A stretch of 59,349 bases of DNA from the NCBI GenBank assembly GCA_902531175.1, contig CACADE010000006.1, positions 1 to 59,349 of the forward strand. Direction: 5' to 3'. Positions 1 to 9,209 of the stretch are shown here, piece after piece. Source of the stretch: an uncultured Pelagibacteraceae bacterium. Lineage in GTDB: Bacteria; Pseudomonadota; Alphaproteobacteria; Pelagibacterales; Pelagibacteraceae. Numbering within the stretch: the first letter of the stretch is position 1; each line of letters opens with the position of its first letter. The notes beneath the pieces were generated by a model, which saw only the letters and a program-made list of their open reading frames with translations, was not told the DNA's origin and did not search any database. The translations under genes and the position numbers were made by a program.

Positions 1-1097
1 TTTCCTTTAATAAGTAGTTCGTAAACAACATCAAATGCCATTGCATAAGTATGAGTACTCTTCAATAAATGTGGAATACTATATAACTTAGAACTAGCAG
101 GTATTCTTGCGGTATTATCTTTCAATAATAAATTAACAAATTCTAATTCGTTTTCTGCTGAATATTTTGTTAGACCAGTTGCACTTTGTTGGAAACGTCC
201 TAACTGCCACAATTGTCTTTTGAAAATCTTTATTGATAATTCCGGGTCAGAAATAATCAGATTTTCAAGGGCTTCGTTAGAAATATGTAAAACTTTCGTA
301 TCCCTAGTAGATTTGATTGTATATGGATTAAAAAAATCTCCTTTTCCAGAAGATAAAGTTAAAGCAATACCAGCTCTAGTTAGAGTTCTAAAATTTCTTC
401 TTATTTTTCCATTAATAAAGTTGTGGAATAAGCCATCAACTTTGCCGCTTAATAATATCTTTAAACCTTTAGAAACATCTCCCTCTTTAACTATATATTG
501 ATTTGATGAATACATCTTAATATTACCTAACTTAATAAACTTTTCTAAGTCATCATCAGTAAGTGTTGAAAAAAAAGTAGCAGATTTAATTCTATGTATA
601 TTTGTAATACTTTTTTCTGATGGGATGCCTGGAGAAATTTGTATTTCATCATCTTTATACAAAGTGTTTAAATTTCTTGAAGAGACAAGCAGTTGGAAAG
701 AAAAAAACGAAATGGCTGAGTATAATGTTGATATAAGTTTACTATTTTTTTGTTGTAAATCTCTTAAATCATCTAGTTTTATCGAGATATATTCTGTTCC
801 ACCTTCAATAAATATTTCACCCATAAATCTATTGGGTTGATTAAGTCCAGATATACCTAATGGTGTTGCGGGCTTTGTTATTTTTGCAAAGGTTATAGAT
901 TTTGTTTCAAAATACTTGGTAAATGTAGCTTTGCCTTTAATTAAAAAATAAATGTTTTCTGAAATTTGATGCTGCTTCGCTAAAACTTCATCACTTTCAG
1001 CTATTATATGTTCTGATATTCCATCTATTAATCCAAAGGATTCTTTTAGATTTCCTAAATCAAAGCCATTTTGCTCGAATAATTCAGATAATTTCAT
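1..1097 (-). CDS. cyclic-nucleotide-binding-fold protein (C-terminus off window)
   Basis: The minus strand is open from an ATG at 1097 to the left edge (365 codons), so the C-terminus is missing. I translated it by hand. Two stretches look like cNMP-binding (CRP-type beta-roll) domains: residues about 40-65 contain ISENIYFLIKGKATF, and about 185-220 contain YIVKEGDVSKGLKILLSGKV. Both follow the usual pattern of a hydrophobic strand, then G-D, then L-x-G-K. No helix-turn-helix is visible in the part present, so this is not an ordinary CRP/FNR regulator. The sensor pair may control an effector domain beyond the edge. Ligand and role are unknown. Confidence 0.7.
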   Translation of the reverse strand, partial: MKLSELFEQNGFDLGNLKESFGLIDGISEHIIAESDEVLAKQHQISENIYFLIKGKATFTKYFETKSITFAKITKPATPLGISGLNQPNRFMGEIFIEGGTEYISIKLDDLRDLQQKNSKLISTLYSAISFFSFQLLVSSRNLNTLYKDDEIQISPGIPSEKSITNIHRIKSATFFSTLTDDDLEKFIKLGNIKMYSSNQYIVKEGDVSKGLKILLSGKVDGLFHNFINGKIRRNFRTLTRAGIALTLSSGKGDFFNPYTIKSTRDTKVLHISNEALENLIISDPELSIKIFKRQLWQLGRFQQSATGLTKYSAENELEFVNLLLKDNTARIPASSKLYSIPHLLKSTHTYAMAFDVVYELLIKG

Positions 1098-1208
1098 AAG
1101 TAAAATGAATAGATATACTTAATTTGAATTTATTGATTAAGAATAAATGCATATCTGGGTTGAAAAGTTATCAATAGTTTACCTAATTTTTTTTAGTAAT
1201 TATAAATT

Positions 1209-1346
1209 GTGAAAAATAAATCAAAAAAAAATAAATCAATAACTAAATCTAAAACGCTATCAAAAAAGCCAAAGGTAATAAACCCAAACTATTTTTATTT
1301 TTATAATGAAAATGGAAAATTAGTTGGAATACCTTACGGTAATTAA
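1209..1346 (+). CDS. possible small basic protein, 45 aa
   Basis: A GTG-started frame of 45 codons between the divergent start of the cNMP-fold gene and the convergent end of the photolyase gene. The first 22 residues are almost all Lys, Ser, Thr and Asn; the end reads NPNYFYFYNENGKLVGIPYGN-stop. The aromatic tail followed by NGKLVGIPYG looks like protein rather than chance translation. However, there is no clear ribosome binding site and no ATG. No family recognised. It stops four bases before the photolyase stop codon. Confidence 0.33.
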   Translation: MKNKSKKNKSITKSKTLSKKPKVINPNYFYFYNENGKLVGIPYGN

Positions 1347-1349
1347 ATT

Positions 1350-2807
1350 TTATCTTCTTTGAGATAAACTAGCATGTTTACTTAATACTTCAGCTGAAAT
1401 AATTTTTGCTTCTGTTGTTTTCTTAACATTCCAGATTTTTTCCTTAGCAATTTTAGTCGATATTTTATTATCAACTATTGGTGATGGATAATCTTTACCA
1501 ATTTCTAAATTTATTCCCTTTTGTTCGATGAATGTTAATTTCCATGGTTCATGAACTAATTTTCCAGGAACATTTTTTAATTCTGGGACCCATTTTTTTA
1601 TAAAATCTCCTGTAGGATCCTGATCAATTGATTGTTTAATTGGATTGTAAATTCTTATTGAATTTATTCCTGTTGTTCCTGATTGCATTTGAAATTGTGA
1701 ATAATGAATACCTGGCTCGTAATCAGTAAATAATTTTGCCAAGTGTTTTGATGTTTTTTTCCAATCTAGCCACAATTGATAAGACGCAAATGAAACTAAC
1801 ATTGCTCTCATTCTAAAATTAATCCATCCATTAGTTCTAAGGTACCTCATACAAGCGTCAACAAATGGATAACCAGTAGATCCATTTTTCCAAGCTAGAT
1901 GATAATCCTCATTAAAATCATTTTCTCTTATTCCATTATAAGCACTATTCATATTTCTAAATTCGATTTCTGGTTCATCATATAACTTTTGAATAAAATG
2001 ACAGTGCCAGGCTAACCGACTTTTAAAAGCAATTAAGGATTTCTTTTTTGTAAAAGATAAATTGGATTTTAATTTATCATTAGTTTTTTTAAAAATTTCT
2101 TTAATGGAAATATTTCCAAATGCAATATGAGGGCTTAATCTAGAACAAGAAGTTTCTCCTGTTATCGGTGAAGACATTTCTTTTTGGTAATTTTCTGATC
2201 TGTCATTAAGGAAAGAATCTAATAGTTGAAGTGCGTTTTGTCTTCCACCAGTTTGAATTTTTCCATTTTCTAAATTGTTTGTTTCTATTTTTGATAAATT
2301 TTCTACATAATTATCTGAAATAAACTCGCAATTTAAATTTGAATTAACGCTTTCACTATCTATAAATTTATTCCAATTATATGACCATTTATTTCTAATT
2401 CTATGATTTAGTTGATCACCAAATTGATTTGAAATTTTCCAATTAATATTTTTTTCTTTGAATAAAAAACTAACTTCTTTGTCCAAGTTAGTTATATACA
2501 TGTTCTTGAATATTATATTAGAATAAACTTTATTTATTTTAAATTTATCAGTTAAATGACTTAAAATTTCTAATGTATCTCCATAATATATATTGAGTTT
2601 AGCATTATATTTTTCACTCAAAGTTTTTTTTAAGTCTTCTAATGATGATTTTAAAAAATCTAGATGGAATGAGCTTGATGTAGGTAATTTGTGATATTCT
2701 TTATCAAATATGTAAATTGGTAAAATCTTTCCTGATTTTACAGCCTCATTAAATGCATCATTGTTAGATACACGTAGATCGTTCCTGAACCATACGATTT
2801 TGTTCAT
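1350..2807 (-). CDS. phrB: deoxyribodipyrimidine photolyase (cryptochrome/photolyase family)
   Basis: Light-driven repair of UV pyrimidine dimers, using FAD and an antenna cofactor. The 485-residue length is normal. The N-terminal Rossmann antenna domain begins IVWFRNDLRVSNNDAF (residues 4-19). The helical FAD domain includes SRLSPHIAFGNIS, then GYPFVDACMRYLRTNGWINFRMRAMLVSF. The FAD/lesion loop reads YEPGIHYSQFQMQSGTTG rather than the ASNNGNWQW type of E. coli PhrB. It therefore belongs to a variant subgroup whose exact substrate (CPD or otherwise) I cannot fix. It starts 9 bases after the 63-residue gene upstream, so the two are likely co-transcribed. Photoprotection fits a surface-ocean bacterium. 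Confidence 0.9.
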   Translation of the reverse strand: MNKIVWFRNDLRVSNNDAFNEAVKSGKILPIYIFDKEYHKLPTSSSFHLDFLKSSLEDLKKTLSEKYNAKLNIYYGDTLEILSHLTDKFKINKVYSNIIFKNMYITNLDKEVSFLFKEKNINWKISNQFGDQLNHRIRNKWSYNWNKFIDSESVNSNLNCEFISDNYVENLSKIETNNLENGKIQTGGRQNALQLLDSFLNDRSENYQKEMSSPITGETSCSRLSPHIAFGNISIKEIFKKTNDKLKSNLSFTKKKSLIAFKSRLAWHCHFIQKLYDEPEIEFRNMNSAYNGIRENDFNEDYHLAWKNGSTGYPFVDACMRYLRTNGWINFRMRAMLVSFASYQLWLDWKKTSKHLAKLFTDYEPGIHYSQFQMQSGTTGINSIRIYNPIKQSIDQDPTGDFIKKWVPELKNVPGKLVHEPWKLTFIEQKGINLEIGKDYPSPIVDNKISTKIAKEKIWNVKKTTEAKIISAEVLSKHASLSQRR

Positions 2808-2816
2808 TTTAAATAA

Positions 2817-3008
2817 TTAAAGACTGATTTTGAAAGTTCTTGAAGTTTTGTCGTCTGATACTTTTAAAATTTTAAATTTTGAAGTTTTTTCAAGTTTTTG
2901 CCCTTTGTTTGTAACAAAAGATTTCATTTTCTTAACTTCACCCTCAGGCATTTTTCTAGTGTATTTCAGGGTATGTTTTTTTGATCCAATAACAAATATT
3001 GTTTTCAT
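2817..3008 (-). CDS. small hypothetical protein, 63 aa
   Basis: A 63-residue basic protein starting MKTIFVIGSKKHTLKYTRKM and rich in Lys, Thr and Ser. It has alternating hydrophobic residues suggestive of a small beta-barrel and no membrane segment. It lies just upstream of the photolyase on the same strand with a 9-base gap, probably in one transcript. A plus-strand frame overlaps it almost exactly, but this strand has the better start context and operon position. I do not recognise the family. Confidence 0.6.
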   Translation of the reverse strand: MKTIFVIGSKKHTLKYTRKMPEGEVKKMKSFVTNKGQKLEKTSKFKILKVSDDKTSRTFKISL

Positions 3009-3037
3009 GAGATTTTAATTATAAATATATTTATTGT

Positions 3038-3296
3038 CTGTCTCTGTGACATAAGTTTCATTTAAGAGTTTGGGAATATTTTGATTATTTTGATATCGAG
3101 AATCTACTAAAGAGACAGGTTGTATTCAAATAATATATTTATAAAAAATAGAAATAAATTTGTTGAATACAACCTACCTAAAACTTATTTTTATAAGTGA
3201 AGGAGGTGCAAATGCTTAGAATAACGCCACCTGACACTTAGCTGGTGAGATATCACATATTAAAAATAACACAAACTAAATCCATTTGATGGATTT
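3038..3296. other. gap with nested inverted repeats; candidate structured RNA or regulatory element
   Basis: No convincing gene lies in 3009-3356. It holds several exact inverted repeats: a 13-base arm pair at 3117-3129 and 3163-3175; CTGTCTCT (3038-3045) with AGAGACAG (3111-3118), which shares two bases with that arm and so is an alternative pairing; ACTTAT/ATAAGT at 3183-3198; and AAATCCAT/ATGGATTT at 3278-3296. On the plus strand AAGGAGGTG (3200-3208), a full Shine-Dalgarno match, precedes a 9-codon frame at 3212-3241. AGGTG there can pair with CACCT (3228-3232), which can instead pair with GGTG (3244-3247). No plus-strand gene follows, so a leader role is doubtful. It does not match 6S, SRP, RNase P or tmRNA hallmarks that I know. 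Confidence 0.4.
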
Positions 3297-3312
3297 GGCC
3301 AAAATGGCATAG

Positions 3313-3358
3313 AAATGGGGAGCTCTTTTGGTAATAACCAATTGAGCTGACCCCATTT
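3313..3358. terminator. long hairpin at the end of the aminotransferase gene
   Basis: A 46-base inverted repeat: AAATGGGG (3313-3320) pairs with CCCCATTT (3351-3358), then AGCTC with GAGCT, and TTGGT with ACCAA around an AATA loop. Small bulges separate the three helices. It overlaps the stop codon of the minus-strand aminotransferase gene. There is no clear T-run on either strand, so it may act as an mRNA 3'-end stabiliser or as part of the structured gap to its left rather than as a classical terminator. Confidence 0.55.
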
Positions 3359-4505
3359 AATAATTTTTAGACATAAAATCTTTAATTCTCTTAGCACCTT
3401 CAATTATATCTTTTGTGCTTCTAGCGTATGAGAATCGGATAGTAGAATTTCCTCTTTTTTGATCAAAATCAATTCCTGGTGTTATCGCAACATTTGCTTC
3501 ATCTAAAACTTTTTTACAAAAAGCTAAGCTATCATTTGAATATTCAGATATATCAACATAAATGTAAAAAGCACCATCGGGTGGTGAAAACTTTTTTAAT
3601 CCTGCCTTAGGTAATTCTTCTAAAAGTATCTCTCTATTTTTTTTATATACTTCAACATTTGATTGCAACTCTTCATTTGCATCTAAGGAAGCAAGAGCTG
3701 TAACTTGACTTGCGTGTGGAGGACAAACAAACAAATTTTGTGAAAGTCTTTCTACTTGTCTGACATGATCATCTGGTACAACCATCCAACCTATTCGCCA
3801 ACCAGTCATCGAGAAGTATTTTGAAAAAGAATTAATTACATAACAATTATCTGTAATCTCTAAAGCTGAAGTTGGATTATTTTCATATTGAATTCCGTGA
3901 TAAATTTCATCACTAATAAAGCTTACATTATTCTCATTTGCAGTATTGATTAAATCCTCTAGCGATTGTTTATCTAACATAGACCCAGTTGGATTTGCAG
4001 GTGATGCAACAAGAATTCCATTTAAATTATTATCTTTAATATCTTCTGGAACAGGTTGAAATCTATTTTGAAGTTTAGTTTGAATATCTACAGTTTCCAA
4101 ACTTAGTGATTTTAGTATTTGTCTATAACTAGGATAACTTGGAGATCCAATTCCAACTCTGTCTCCACTATCAAATAGTGCAGAAAAGGATAATATAAAA
4201 GCTCCAGAGGATCCTGTTGTAACTACTATTCTATTTGGATTTAAATCTAAATTATACCAATCTCCATATAGCTTTGAAATTTTTCTTCTTAAAGCAGGTA
4301 GACCAAGTGATACTGTGTAACCTAGATTATTTTTGTTTATCTCATTAGTAATATAATCTTTTGCGATCTTAGGTGCTGGTGTTCCTGGCTGCCCTACCTC
4401 CATATGAATTATATCTTTACCTTTTTCTTCAGCAATTCTTGCTGATTCCATCACATCCATTACTATAAATGGATCAACATCTGATCTTTTTGATTTTTTC
4501 ATCAT
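3357..4505 (-). CDS. class I/II PLP-dependent aminotransferase
   Basis: A fold-type I aminotransferase of 382 residues, the AspC/AAT size. Visible landmarks: SPANPTGS around 170, SDEIYHGIQY near 200, the PLP lysine in SFSKYFSMTGWRIGW near 232, and FSYARS near the C-terminus supplying the carboxylate-binding Arg. The amino acid substrate cannot be told from sequence. The start ATG overlaps the upstream small gene's stop (ATGATGA), which implies translational coupling. It precedes the structured gap. Its nearness to xsc does not prove a sulfonate role; the taurine-type aminotransferase is the class III gene at 33759-35120. Confidence 0.85.
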   Translation of the reverse strand: MMKKSKRSDVDPFIVMDVMESARIAEEKGKDIIHMEVGQPGTPAPKIAKDYITNEINKNNLGYTVSLGLPALRRKISKLYGDWYNLDLNPNRIVVTTGSSGAFILSFSALFDSGDRVGIGSPSYPSYRQILKSLSLETVDIQTKLQNRFQPVPEDIKDNNLNGILVASPANPTGSMLDKQSLEDLINTANENNVSFISDEIYHGIQYENNPTSALEITDNCYVINSFSKYFSMTGWRIGWMVVPDDHVRQVERLSQNLFVCPPHASQVTALASLDANEELQSNVEVYKKNREILLEELPKAGLKKFSPPDGAFYIYVDISEYSNDSLAFCKKVLDEANVAITPGIDFDQKRGNSTIRFSYARSTKDIIEGAKRIKDFMSKNY

Positions 4506-4708
4506 TTTATTTGATCTTCACAAAATTTTTTAATCTCATCAGCAGAAAGTCTTTCGCTTTCAGGTTTATTTGAGTCTAATTCAGCTTTTCCAATTATACA
4601 CGCTTTAATAGTTTTGCTTTTATTAAAACCTGAATAATACTGAGTTGATATATACAATGCTATCACTCCAAGTATTATAATTATTGAAACTTTTAAATTA
4701 TTACTCAT
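4502..4708 (-). CDS. small single-pass membrane protein, 68 aa
   Basis: A 68-residue protein with a hydrophobic helix at residues 8-24 (VSIIIILGVIALYISTQYY), followed by a soluble tail with two cysteines (C37, C63) and many charges. It probably sits in the inner membrane with the tail in the periplasm, where the two Cys could form a disulfide. The stop overlaps the next gene's start by four bases. No family recognised. Confidence 0.65.
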   Translation of the reverse strand: MSNNLKVSIIIILGVIALYISTQYYSGFNKSKTIKACIIGKAELDSNKPESERLSADEIKKFCEDQIK

Positions 4709-4745
4709 CGGTAAATTAAATTTTTATAATGAAATTTTACTAATC

Positions 4746-6530
4746 TCAACTAACAAGAGACTTTTGAGGCCTCATATCATTCTTGCTTATACCAGCTACT
4801 TTAACTGGTTTTTTCATAGCATCTCTTCTGAATGGCTCACCTAATTCTTGATTTAGAATTATTTCGATAAATGTCGTAATACCTTTTTTCTGATCTTCAC
4901 ATGATTGTTTAATAGCTTTAGTAGTTTCTTCCATTGTATTTGCAACAACTCCTTTTAAACCACATGCATTAGCAACTTTTGCATAACTTAATTCTGGATC
5001 TAACTCTGTTCCCACAAAATTATCATCGAACCATAAAATTGAATTTCTCTTTTCAGCACCCCATTGATAATTTCTAAAAATTACCATCGTTATTGCGGGC
5101 CACTCTTCTCTTGCACATGAACTCATTTCATTCATGCTTATTCCAAAAGCTCCATCACCAGCAAAACCTATAACTGGAGTATCTGGGCATCCAATTTTAG
5201 CTCCAAGAATAGATGGAAATCCATAACCACATGGTCCAAATAAACCTGGTGCCAAATATTTTCTTGGTTTCTCAAACGTTGGGTAGGCGTTACCAATTGC
5301 ACAATTATTTCCAATATCACTTGAAATTATAACATCTTCTGGCATCCCAGCTTGAATAGCTCTCCATGCTTGTCTTGGAGACATTCTATCTTTATCTCTT
5401 TCTCTTGCTTCTTTATTCCAAACAGTTCCCGGATCATCATCCTCATGATCTAAACTTGTAAGAGTTTGCAACCATGCAGATTTTGTTTGATGAATTAGAT
5501 TTTTTCTATCTTCTCTACCATTATCTCCAGCATTTGATGAAAGTTTTTCTAATATTTGTTGAGCTACCATTTTAGCATCACCACAAATACCAACTGTAAC
5601 TTTCTTAGTTAAACCAATACGATCGGGGTTCATATCTACTTGAATAATTGTTGCATCCTTTGGCCAGTAATCAATTCCATATCCTGGCAATGTTGAAAAT
5701 GGATTTAATCTTGTTCCTAATGCTAAAACTACATCAGCTTTTGAAATTAACTCCATTGCAGCTTTAGATCCGTTGTAACCTAATGGACCAACAGCTAATG
5801 GATGGCTTCCTGGAAAACTATCGTTATGTTGATATCCATTACATACAGGTGCATCAAGCTTTTCTGCTAATTTTTTACAATCATCAATCGCATCACCTAT
5901 AACAACTCCTGCACCAGATAAAATTACAGGGAATTTTGCTTCTGATAATAATTTCGCCGCTCTATCAACAGCATCTTTTCCGCCCCCTTGTCTTTCAAAT
6001 CTAACAATTGGAGGTAATTCTATATCTATAACTTGTGTCCAAAAATCTCTTGGGACATTTATTTGCGCAGGCGCTGAACCTCTAAATGCTTTTTCTATTA
6101 CTCTGTTTAAAACTTCTGCCATTCTTGATGGGTCTCTAACTTCTTCTTGATAACACACCATGTCTTTAAATAAATTCATTTGCTCTACTTCTTGAAAACC
6201 ACCTTGGCCCATAGTTTTGTTTGCAGCTTGTGGTGTAACTAATAGTAACGGAGTGTGATTCCAGTAAGCAGTTTTTATTGGTGTAACAAGTCCTGTAATA
6301 CCTGGACCATTTTGAGCAACCACCATTGACATTTTTCCAGTTGCTCTCGTATAACCATCAGCAATCAATCCACCATTTGTTTCATGAGCAACGTCCCAAA
6401 AAGTTATTCCGGCTTCTGGGAAAAGATCAGAAATAGGCATGAATGCGGAACCAATAATACCGAACGAATGTTCAATACCATGCATTTGTAAAACTTTTAC
6501 AAAAGCTTCTTCCGTTGTCATTTTAGCCAT
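4746..6530 (-). CDS. xsc: sulfoacetaldehyde acetyltransferase
   Basis: A TPP enzyme converting sulfoacetaldehyde plus phosphate to acetyl phosphate and sulfite (EC 2.3.3.15). At 594 residues it has the family's usual length. The N-terminal Pyr domain has MHGIEHSFGIIGSAFMPISD and WDVAHETNGG (cofactor Glu). The C-terminal TPP-binding motif is GFAGDGAFGISMNEM with the expected Asn further on (FRNYQWGAEKRNS). The acetolactate synthase alternative is unlikely: the IIGSAFMPISDLFP and HETNGG segments are Xsc-like, there is no small subunit, and the divergent neighbours are suyAB. It links taurine or isethionate breakdown to Pta (46692-47603) and to AprABM for the sulfite. Confidence 0.9.
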   Translation of the reverse strand: MAKMTTEEAFVKVLQMHGIEHSFGIIGSAFMPISDLFPEAGITFWDVAHETNGGLIADGYTRATGKMSMVVAQNGPGITGLVTPIKTAYWNHTPLLLVTPQAANKTMGQGGFQEVEQMNLFKDMVCYQEEVRDPSRMAEVLNRVIEKAFRGSAPAQINVPRDFWTQVIDIELPPIVRFERQGGGKDAVDRAAKLLSEAKFPVILSGAGVVIGDAIDDCKKLAEKLDAPVCNGYQHNDSFPGSHPLAVGPLGYNGSKAAMELISKADVVLALGTRLNPFSTLPGYGIDYWPKDATIIQVDMNPDRIGLTKKVTVGICGDAKMVAQQILEKLSSNAGDNGREDRKNLIHQTKSAWLQTLTSLDHEDDDPGTVWNKEARERDKDRMSPRQAWRAIQAGMPEDVIISSDIGNNCAIGNAYPTFEKPRKYLAPGLFGPCGYGFPSILGAKIGCPDTPVIGFAGDGAFGISMNEMSSCAREEWPAITMVIFRNYQWGAEKRNSILWFDDNFVGTELDPELSYAKVANACGLKGVVANTMEETTKAIKQSCEDQKKGITTFIEIILNQELGEPFRRDAMKKPVKVAGISKNDMRPQKSLVS

Positions 6531-6559
6531 ATCAAAACCTTCTTAATTCTATTTTTTAA

Positions 6560-6592
6560 TTGTCAAAGTGTCCAATTCATATATAAATTGGA
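6560..6592 (+). promoter_or_regulatory. suyAB promoter with overlapping inverted-repeat operator candidate
   Basis: A good sigma-70-like promoter, TTGTCA (6560-6565), 16 bases, TATAAA (6582-6587), points toward suyA. This puts the transcript start near 6594. An inverted repeat TCCAATT (6571-6577), 8 bases, AATTGGA (6586-6592) covers the -10 box, where a repressor would block RNA polymerase. The divergent xsc start at 6530 lies only 41 bases away, so the same protein could control both genes. Promoter and repeat are seen directly; regulation is inferred. Confidence 0.5.
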
Positions 6593-6620
6593 TCGAATTT
6601 CAAACAAAGAAATCGTCACA

Positions 6621-6908
6621 ATGGCTGGCACTGATATTATAATCCACGATGAAAAAGACAATGTAGGTGTTGTAGTTATTGAAAAAATTACTCCTAATCA
6701 AGACTGTGATTGCTGGATTATGGAAAATGATAAATCAGTAAAAATTCAATCGATGGATGAAATACCTTTGGGTCATAAAATTGCTATGACTGATCTTAAT
6801 GAGGGAGATACAATATTAAAGTACGGGCATGATATTGGCAAAGTAGTAAAATCAATTAAAAAAGGTGAGCATGTACATGTTCACAATGTAAAAACTAAAA
6901 AGTGGTAA
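6621..6908 (+). CDS. suyA: (R)-3-sulfolactate sulfo-lyase, small subunit
   Basis: A 95-residue SAF-domain subunit of the UxaA/altronate-dehydratase family. With SuyB it splits 3-sulfolactate into pyruvate and sulfite (EC 4.4.1.24). It begins [20 protein letters not shown] and contains the family's GHKIA and [12 protein letters not shown] segments. I chose ATG 6621 over an in-frame TTG at 6588. The longer version would start upstream of the likely transcript start near 6594, and the shorter one matches usual family length. The stop is one base before the suyB start, so the pair is coupled. Confidence 0.88.
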   Translation: MAGTDIIIHDEKDNVGVVVIEKITPNQDCDCWIMENDKSVKIQSMDEIPLGHKIAMTDLNEGDTILKYGHDIGKVVKSIKKGEHVHVHNVKTKKW

Positions 6909-6909
6909 A

Positions 6910-8076
6910 ATGGAAATTCCAAAAACGTTTTTAGGATATAAAAGAGAAGATGGAAGAACAGGTACAAGAAATCACGTAATAATTCTACCTGTTGATGATA
7001 TTTCAAATGCTTGTGCTGAAGCTGTAGCTAATAATATTAAAGGCACGATTGCACTTCCACATTCTTATGGAAGATTACAATTTGGAGCAGACTTAGAGCT
7101 TCATTTCAGAACAATGATTGGAACAGGAAAAAATCCAAATGTTGCAGCAGTTATAGTCATTGGTATTGAGCCTAAATGGACAAAAAGAATTGTTGATGCA
7201 ATTGCGACTACTGGAAAACCAGTTGAAGGTTTTAGTATTGAAGGCGTTGGAGATATAGACACAATTGCAAGAGTTTCAAAGAAAGCTCAAGAATTTTCAA
7301 TTTGGGCTTCAGAGAAACAAAGAGAAGAGCGTCCTATAAGTGATTTATGGATTTCAGTTAAATGTGGAGAGTCTGATACAACATCAGGATTAGCATCAAA
7401 TCCGACGGTTGGAAATTTAATGGATAAATTAGAGCCCTTAGGTGTTCATTTATGTTTTGGTGAAACGTCTGAATTAACAGGTGCTGAAACTGTATGTGAA
7501 AAAAGAGGAAAAACTCCTGAGGCTCAAGAAAAGTTTAGAAAAACTTGGAGTTCTTATAATGATTTCATTTTAAAAGAAGCAACAGACGATCTTTCCGAAA
7601 GTCAACCAACAGCTGGAAACATAGCTGGCGGACTTACTACAATTGAAGAAAAAGCATTTGGAAACTTTCAAAAAATTGGAGGATGTAAATTTATTGATGT
7701 GCTAGAACCAGCAGAAGAACCAACTAAAGGTCCAGGTTTATACTTTATGGATACCTCATCAGCTGCTGCTGAATGTGTTACTTTACAAGCTGCAGGAGGA
7801 TTTAATCTTCACCTATTTCCAACTGGACAAGGAAATATAATTGGAAACCCCATTGAACCAGTAGTTAAACTAACGGCTAATCCTTTAACTGCTAGAACTA
7901 TGAGTGAACATATTGATGTTGACGTATCTAAAATTTTATCAAGAGAAATGAATTTAGATGAAGCTGGCGATGAATTAATCAAAGCTACGATCAGAGTTGC
8001 AAACGGAAGATTAACTTGTGCTGAAGCACTAGGTCATAGAGAATTTGTAATGACTAAATTATACAGAAGTGCTTAA
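6910..8076 (+). CDS. suyB: (R)-3-sulfolactate sulfo-lyase, large subunit
   Basis: The 388-residue catalytic partner of SuyA, matching the UxaA C-terminal domain family. It begins [15 protein letters not shown], a classic start for this family, and contains [13 protein letters not shown] and [19 protein letters not shown]. Iron-dependent chemistry is known for relatives. Conserved cysteines (VKCGES, GGCKF) and histidines are present. Altronate or galactarate dehydratase is the alternative. The separate small subunit, its size and the xsc neighbour favour sulfolactate. The gene ends with a 4-base convergent overlap with the TauE-type exporter, a natural partner because the reaction releases sulfite. 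Confidence 0.88.
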   Translation: MEIPKTFLGYKREDGRTGTRNHVIILPVDDISNACAEAVANNIKGTIALPHSYGRLQFGADLELHFRTMIGTGKNPNVAAVIVIGIEPKWTKRIVDAIATTGKPVEGFSIEGVGDIDTIARVSKKAQEFSIWASEKQREERPISDLWISVKCGESDTTSGLASNPTVGNLMDKLEPLGVHLCFGETSELTGAETVCEKRGKTPEAQEKFRKTWSSYNDFILKEATDDLSESQPTAGNIAGGLTTIEEKAFGNFQKIGGCKFIDVLEPAEEPTKGPGLYFMDTSSAAAECVTLQAAGGFNLHLFPTGQGNIIGNPIEPVVKLTANPLTARTMSEHIDVDVSKILSREMNLDEAGDELIKATIRVANGRLTCAEALGHREFVMTKLYRSA

Positions 8077-9158
8077 GCCTTAAGCTTTGCTTCTCTTGCT
8101 TTGTTCCATTTAGAAATATAATTTCTTAAAATTGCAGCTCCAATTCCAAGAACTACTGCTAATACAACTGATGTAAGTCCGTAGAAAACTGGAAGGTCTT
8201 TAGAATAATCTAAAATAAATTGTGCAATGTAACCAAGGTTTTTAGTTCCATTTACTACCGTTTCAACTATTACATCTTCTTTTATAAAAGTGTCATAAGC
8301 AATTGCAATTCCAACCAATAATAATAGGACTGCTAAGATTGTTTTAAATTCTGAGCTATCAACTTTTTCACCAATTTTTTGACCAAACTGAACACCAATA
8401 ATTGAGCCAAGTATAAGTACAAAAACTAAAACAAGATCAATTGTTCCATAATTAAAAGCATGAAGAACAGTTACGATTGCACTTACAAATATTGTAACAA
8501 ACAAAGATGTACCAGGAATAAGTTTGGTTGGCATTCCAATAATATAAATCATTGCAGGAACCAATATAAAAGCACCACCTACTCCCATAATTGCAGCGAT
8601 ATATCCTACAATTAAACCAATAATAATTGGAGTAAATGCGCTTTCATAAACCTTTGATTTTTTGAAACGCATTCTAAAAGGAAGTCCATGTATCCAATAA
8701 TGAGTATGTAATTTTTTTCTAACAATAATTTTTTTTCTAGCCTTATCAATTTCTGATACTCCTTGAATAAGCATTAAAGTTCCAAGTATAGCTAAGATAT
8801 ACATGTAGGCTAACGATATAACGATGTTTATTTTTCCAATATCTTGAAAATAAGAAAAAGTTAAGATCCCTAGTAAGGTTCCAATAGTTCCTCCCACTAC
8901 AATCATCAATCCCATTTTATAATCTAATGTACCTTTTAAATAATGAGTAGTAGAACCGGATACCGATGTACCTAAAATATTGCTTGCTTCATTTGGAACT
9001 GCATAAGCTGGTGGAATACCTAAAAATATTAAAAATGGTGTCATTAAAAATCCTCCACCTACACCAAATAATCCTGAAAGAATACCAACTGCTAAACTTA
9101 AACCAAATATGAAGAGTATGTTAATCTCGACTTGAGCTATTGGAAGAAAATATTCCAT
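8073..9158 (-). CDS. tauE: TauE/SafE (TSUP) family exporter, probably for sulfite
   Basis: An inner-membrane carrier of 361 residues with about eight to nine helices. It shows the duplicated TSUP signature: [23 protein letters not shown] near the N-terminus and [23 protein letters not shown] in the second half. A basic cytoplasmic loop ([13 protein letters not shown]) separates the two. The family exports sulfite, sulfoacetate and other organosulfur anions. Between suyAB and aprAB, sulfite is the likely cargo. A second, shorter TSUP gene lies at 27408-28154. Confidence 0.85.
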   Translation of the reverse strand: MEYFLPIAQVEINILFIFGLSLAVGILSGLFGVGGGFLMTPFLIFLGIPPAYAVPNEASNILGTSVSGSTTHYLKGTLDYKMGLMIVVGGTIGTLLGILTFSYFQDIGKINIVISLAYMYILAILGTLMLIQGVSEIDKARKKIIVRKKLHTHYWIHGLPFRMRFKKSKVYESAFTPIIIGLIVGYIAAIMGVGGAFILVPAMIYIIGMPTKLIPGTSLFVTIFVSAIVTVLHAFNYGTIDLVLVFVLILGSIIGVQFGQKIGEKVDSSEFKTILAVLLLLVGIAIAYDTFIKEDVIVETVVNGTKNLGYIAQFILDYSKDLPVFYGLTSVVLAVVLGIGAAILRNYISKWNKAREAKLKA

Positions 9159-9209
9159 ATAATCTAACTATTCCTCTCATAATCTAAAGTCAATGATTAT
9201 AAGAATAAA

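Noticed and set aside
220..840. Two plus-strand frames of 93 and 71 codons
   Set aside because: Antisense to the partial cNMP-fold gene, which is open over 365 codons with recognisable domains.
3212..3241. Nine-codon leader peptide with a perfect Shine-Dalgarno
   Set aside because: No plus-strand gene follows within reach (next is suyA at 6621), so a leader function is not supported; kept only as part of the structured gap.
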